Positions 21,334 to 22,303 of a DNA stretch of 22,303 nucleotides are shown here, one piece after another. The notes beneath the pieces were generated by a model. It did no database searches and was not told where the DNA came from. It worked only from the letters and a program-made list of their open reading frames with translations. Location: contig JBLMYD010000093.1 in the NCBI GenBank assembly GCA_050258095.1, positions 1 to 22,303 on the forward strand, in the 5' to 3' direction. The first letter of the stretch is position 1; the number at the start of each line of letters is the position of its first letter. Source of the stretch: VRUE01 sp050258095 (GTDB taxonomy: Bacteria; Actinomycetota; Thermoleophilia; Solirubrobacterales; 70-9). The position numbers were made by a program, and so were the translations under genes.

Positions 21334-22303
21334 GGTTCAGCCATCCCCGTCGTGGACGGGTCGGCAGGGGTGGTCACCAAATCACTCAAGCACCGAGCGG
21401 TCGCCTCGCACTTGAGAGCGATTGCCGCAGATCCGCGAGCGTGCGATTTGGAGGCCACCCCTGCCGACCCCTTCGCAGCCGCGACGGTCTTGGCCACGGA
21501 ACCGTCCGTCCGCTTCAAGATCAGCTGCGGGTAGAGGGCCAGCCCGAGGATGCAGAGGACGAGAGGTACGAGGACGACTCCGTCTCGGAGGCCGATCTCG
21601 CGCGATTCGACACCGTTGGCGAGGCGGTTATGCATGGTGCGTTGATAGAGCCTCAACGCGTAGTAGGCGCTCATCGCGACGCCGCTGATCGCGACGATCG
21701 CGAAGACGATCTTCGAATCGAAGAGGCCGTTGAGGATGTAGAACTCGCCGACGAAGTTGGCCGAGCCGGGCATCGCCAGCGTCGCCAGGGTGACGATCAG
21801 GAAGAGCGCCGCGAGCACGGGCGCCCGGAACGCCATGCCGCCCATCTCGCGCAGGTCCTCGGTCCCGCTCCGCTCCGCCAGCAGCGCGACGATGACGAAG
21901 AGCGGCGCGACGACGAGGCCGTGGTTGACCATCTGCAGCACGGCGCCGTCGGCACCGTCGCTGGAGAGGGCGAAGATCCCCGCCGTGATGAAGCCGAGCT
22001 GCGCCACCGAGGAGTAGCCGGCGACGAGCCGCACGTTGGTCTGGGTGAAGGCCATCACCGAGCCGTAGAGGATCGAGGCGAGCGCGATCGCCAGCACGAC
22101 CTCCTGGAACTGGACGGTCGCGCTGGGGAAGAGCGGCAGGACGACGCGCAGGAAGCCGTAGGCGCCGACCTTGGCCAGCACGCCGGAGAAGACCGCCAGC
22201 ACCGGCAGCGGCGCCGCCCGGTAGGCGTCGGGCATCCAGCCGTGCAGGAGGAAGGCCGGCATCTTGACCAGGAAGGCGGCGGCGAAGAACCAGAAGATCC
22301 AGC
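21330..22303 (-). CDS. nuoM: NADH-quinone oxidoreductase subunit M, 5' end beyond the window
   Basis: The C-terminal 324 residues or so of NuoM are present; the gene runs off the right edge. The visible part opens with FLVKMPAFLLHGWMPDAYRAAP, the conserved helix-7/8 Lys and HxWLPDAH-like motif. NQTNVRLVAGYSS-like and MVNHGLVVAPLFVIVALL segments follow, and GSANFVGEFYIL has the late Glu. The normal subunit should end near ALYPQLILKRTDG. About 45 further hydrophilic residues follow, mostly encoded by a large inverted repeat, before the stop at 21330. It overlaps nuoN by four bases. Confidence 0.95.
   Translation of the reverse strand, partial: WIFWFFAAAFLVKMPAFLLHGWMPDAYRAAPLPVLAVFSGVLAKVGAYGFLRVVLPLFPSATVQFQEVVLAIALASILYGSVMAFTQTNVRLVAGYSSVAQLGFITAGIFALSSDGADGAVLQMVNHGLVVAPLFVIVALLAERSGTEDLREMGGMAFRAPVLAALFLIVTLATLAMPGSANFVGEFYILNGLFDSKIVFAIVAISGVAMSAYYALRLYQRTMHNRLANGVESREIGLRDGVVLVPLVLCILGLALYPQLILKRTDGSVAKTVAAAKGSAGVASKSHARGSAAIALKCEATARCLSDLVTTPADPSTTGMAEP
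21358..21470. repeat. 113-bp inverted-repeat element inside the nuoM 3' end
   Basis: The arms at 21358-21383 and 21445-21470 are reverse complements at 24 of 26 bases. Inside the left part, CTCAAG and CTTGAG with CGAG and CTCG between them form a smaller hairpin (about 21385-21416). The element is translated in frame as the C-terminal extension of NuoM. It might be a dispersed palindromic element that landed in the gene end, or a translated attenuator or processing hairpin before nuoN. Confidence 0.8.

Noticed and set aside
1..22303. tRNA, rRNA, riboswitch, transposase or phage genes
   Set aside because: I looked for cloverleaf ends, conserved rRNA strings, DDE or recombinase motifs and phage structural genes and saw none that I could support.

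Overview
The window looks like a chromosomal stretch of a high-GC actinobacterium. Base composition is around 70% G+C by eye. It carries a DUF2510 membrane protein, PIN-domain toxin pairs, a GDSL/SGNH secreted esterase, and start codons placed a few bases after a TAnnnT box. I would guess class Thermoleophilia (Solirubrobacterales-like), but this is inference from gene content and style; no rRNA or tRNA is present to confirm it.

Layout. 1-2060: a terminator-like hairpin, then a sulfotransferase (-) and a UPF0104/LPG-synthase-TM membrane protein (+) reading away from a shared 21-bp promoter gap. 2060-2860: a hairpin and a Phd/PIN (VapBC-like) toxin-antitoxin pair (-). 2856-3980: a secreted protein with a TadE/Flp-type N-terminus (-), a small acidic protein (+) and a large nested inverted repeat. 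3978-6340: a zinc-ribbon membrane protein (-), an AT-rich divergent region, and an AlbA_2/HATPase (Schlafen-like) regulator (+) of lower GC that looks acquired. 6372-10861: a CBS-pair protein, a membrane protein with a tandem-repeat acidic tail, and a two-gene ABC exporter (ATPase plus FtsX-type permease), probably one operon from the membrane protein on.

10862-11483: a truncated and frameshifted DUF559 nuclease relic between two near-identical 27-bp direct repeats. 11484-13148: a long, atypical ThyX-family protein (-). 13259-15125: a secreted SGNH hydrolase, then an AbrB/PIN toxin-antitoxin pair (+). 15141-16336: an XRE/nucleotidyltransferase pair with a VOC protein behind it (-), whose promoter is embedded in the 3' end of an AEC-family permease gene (16326-17219, -). 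17285-17914: a DUF2510 membrane protein (-). 17949-19706: a long-chain acyl-CoA ligase (-). 19843-22303: nuoN and the 3' part of nuoM (-), the end of a complex I operon that continues past the window edge.

Most striking patterns: (1) at least six start codons lie 6-8 bases behind a TAnnnT hexamer, suggesting leaderless mRNAs and deciding several starts; (2) all four putative DNA-binding regulator genes have a symmetric or repeated operator-like site at the promoter or start codon; (3) both PIN toxins begin on a non-ATG codon (CTG, TTG) overlapping the antitoxin stop by four bases; (4) two large inverted repeats, one between convergent genes and one inside the nuoM coding end. No CRISPR array, prophage, transposase or RNA gene was seen.
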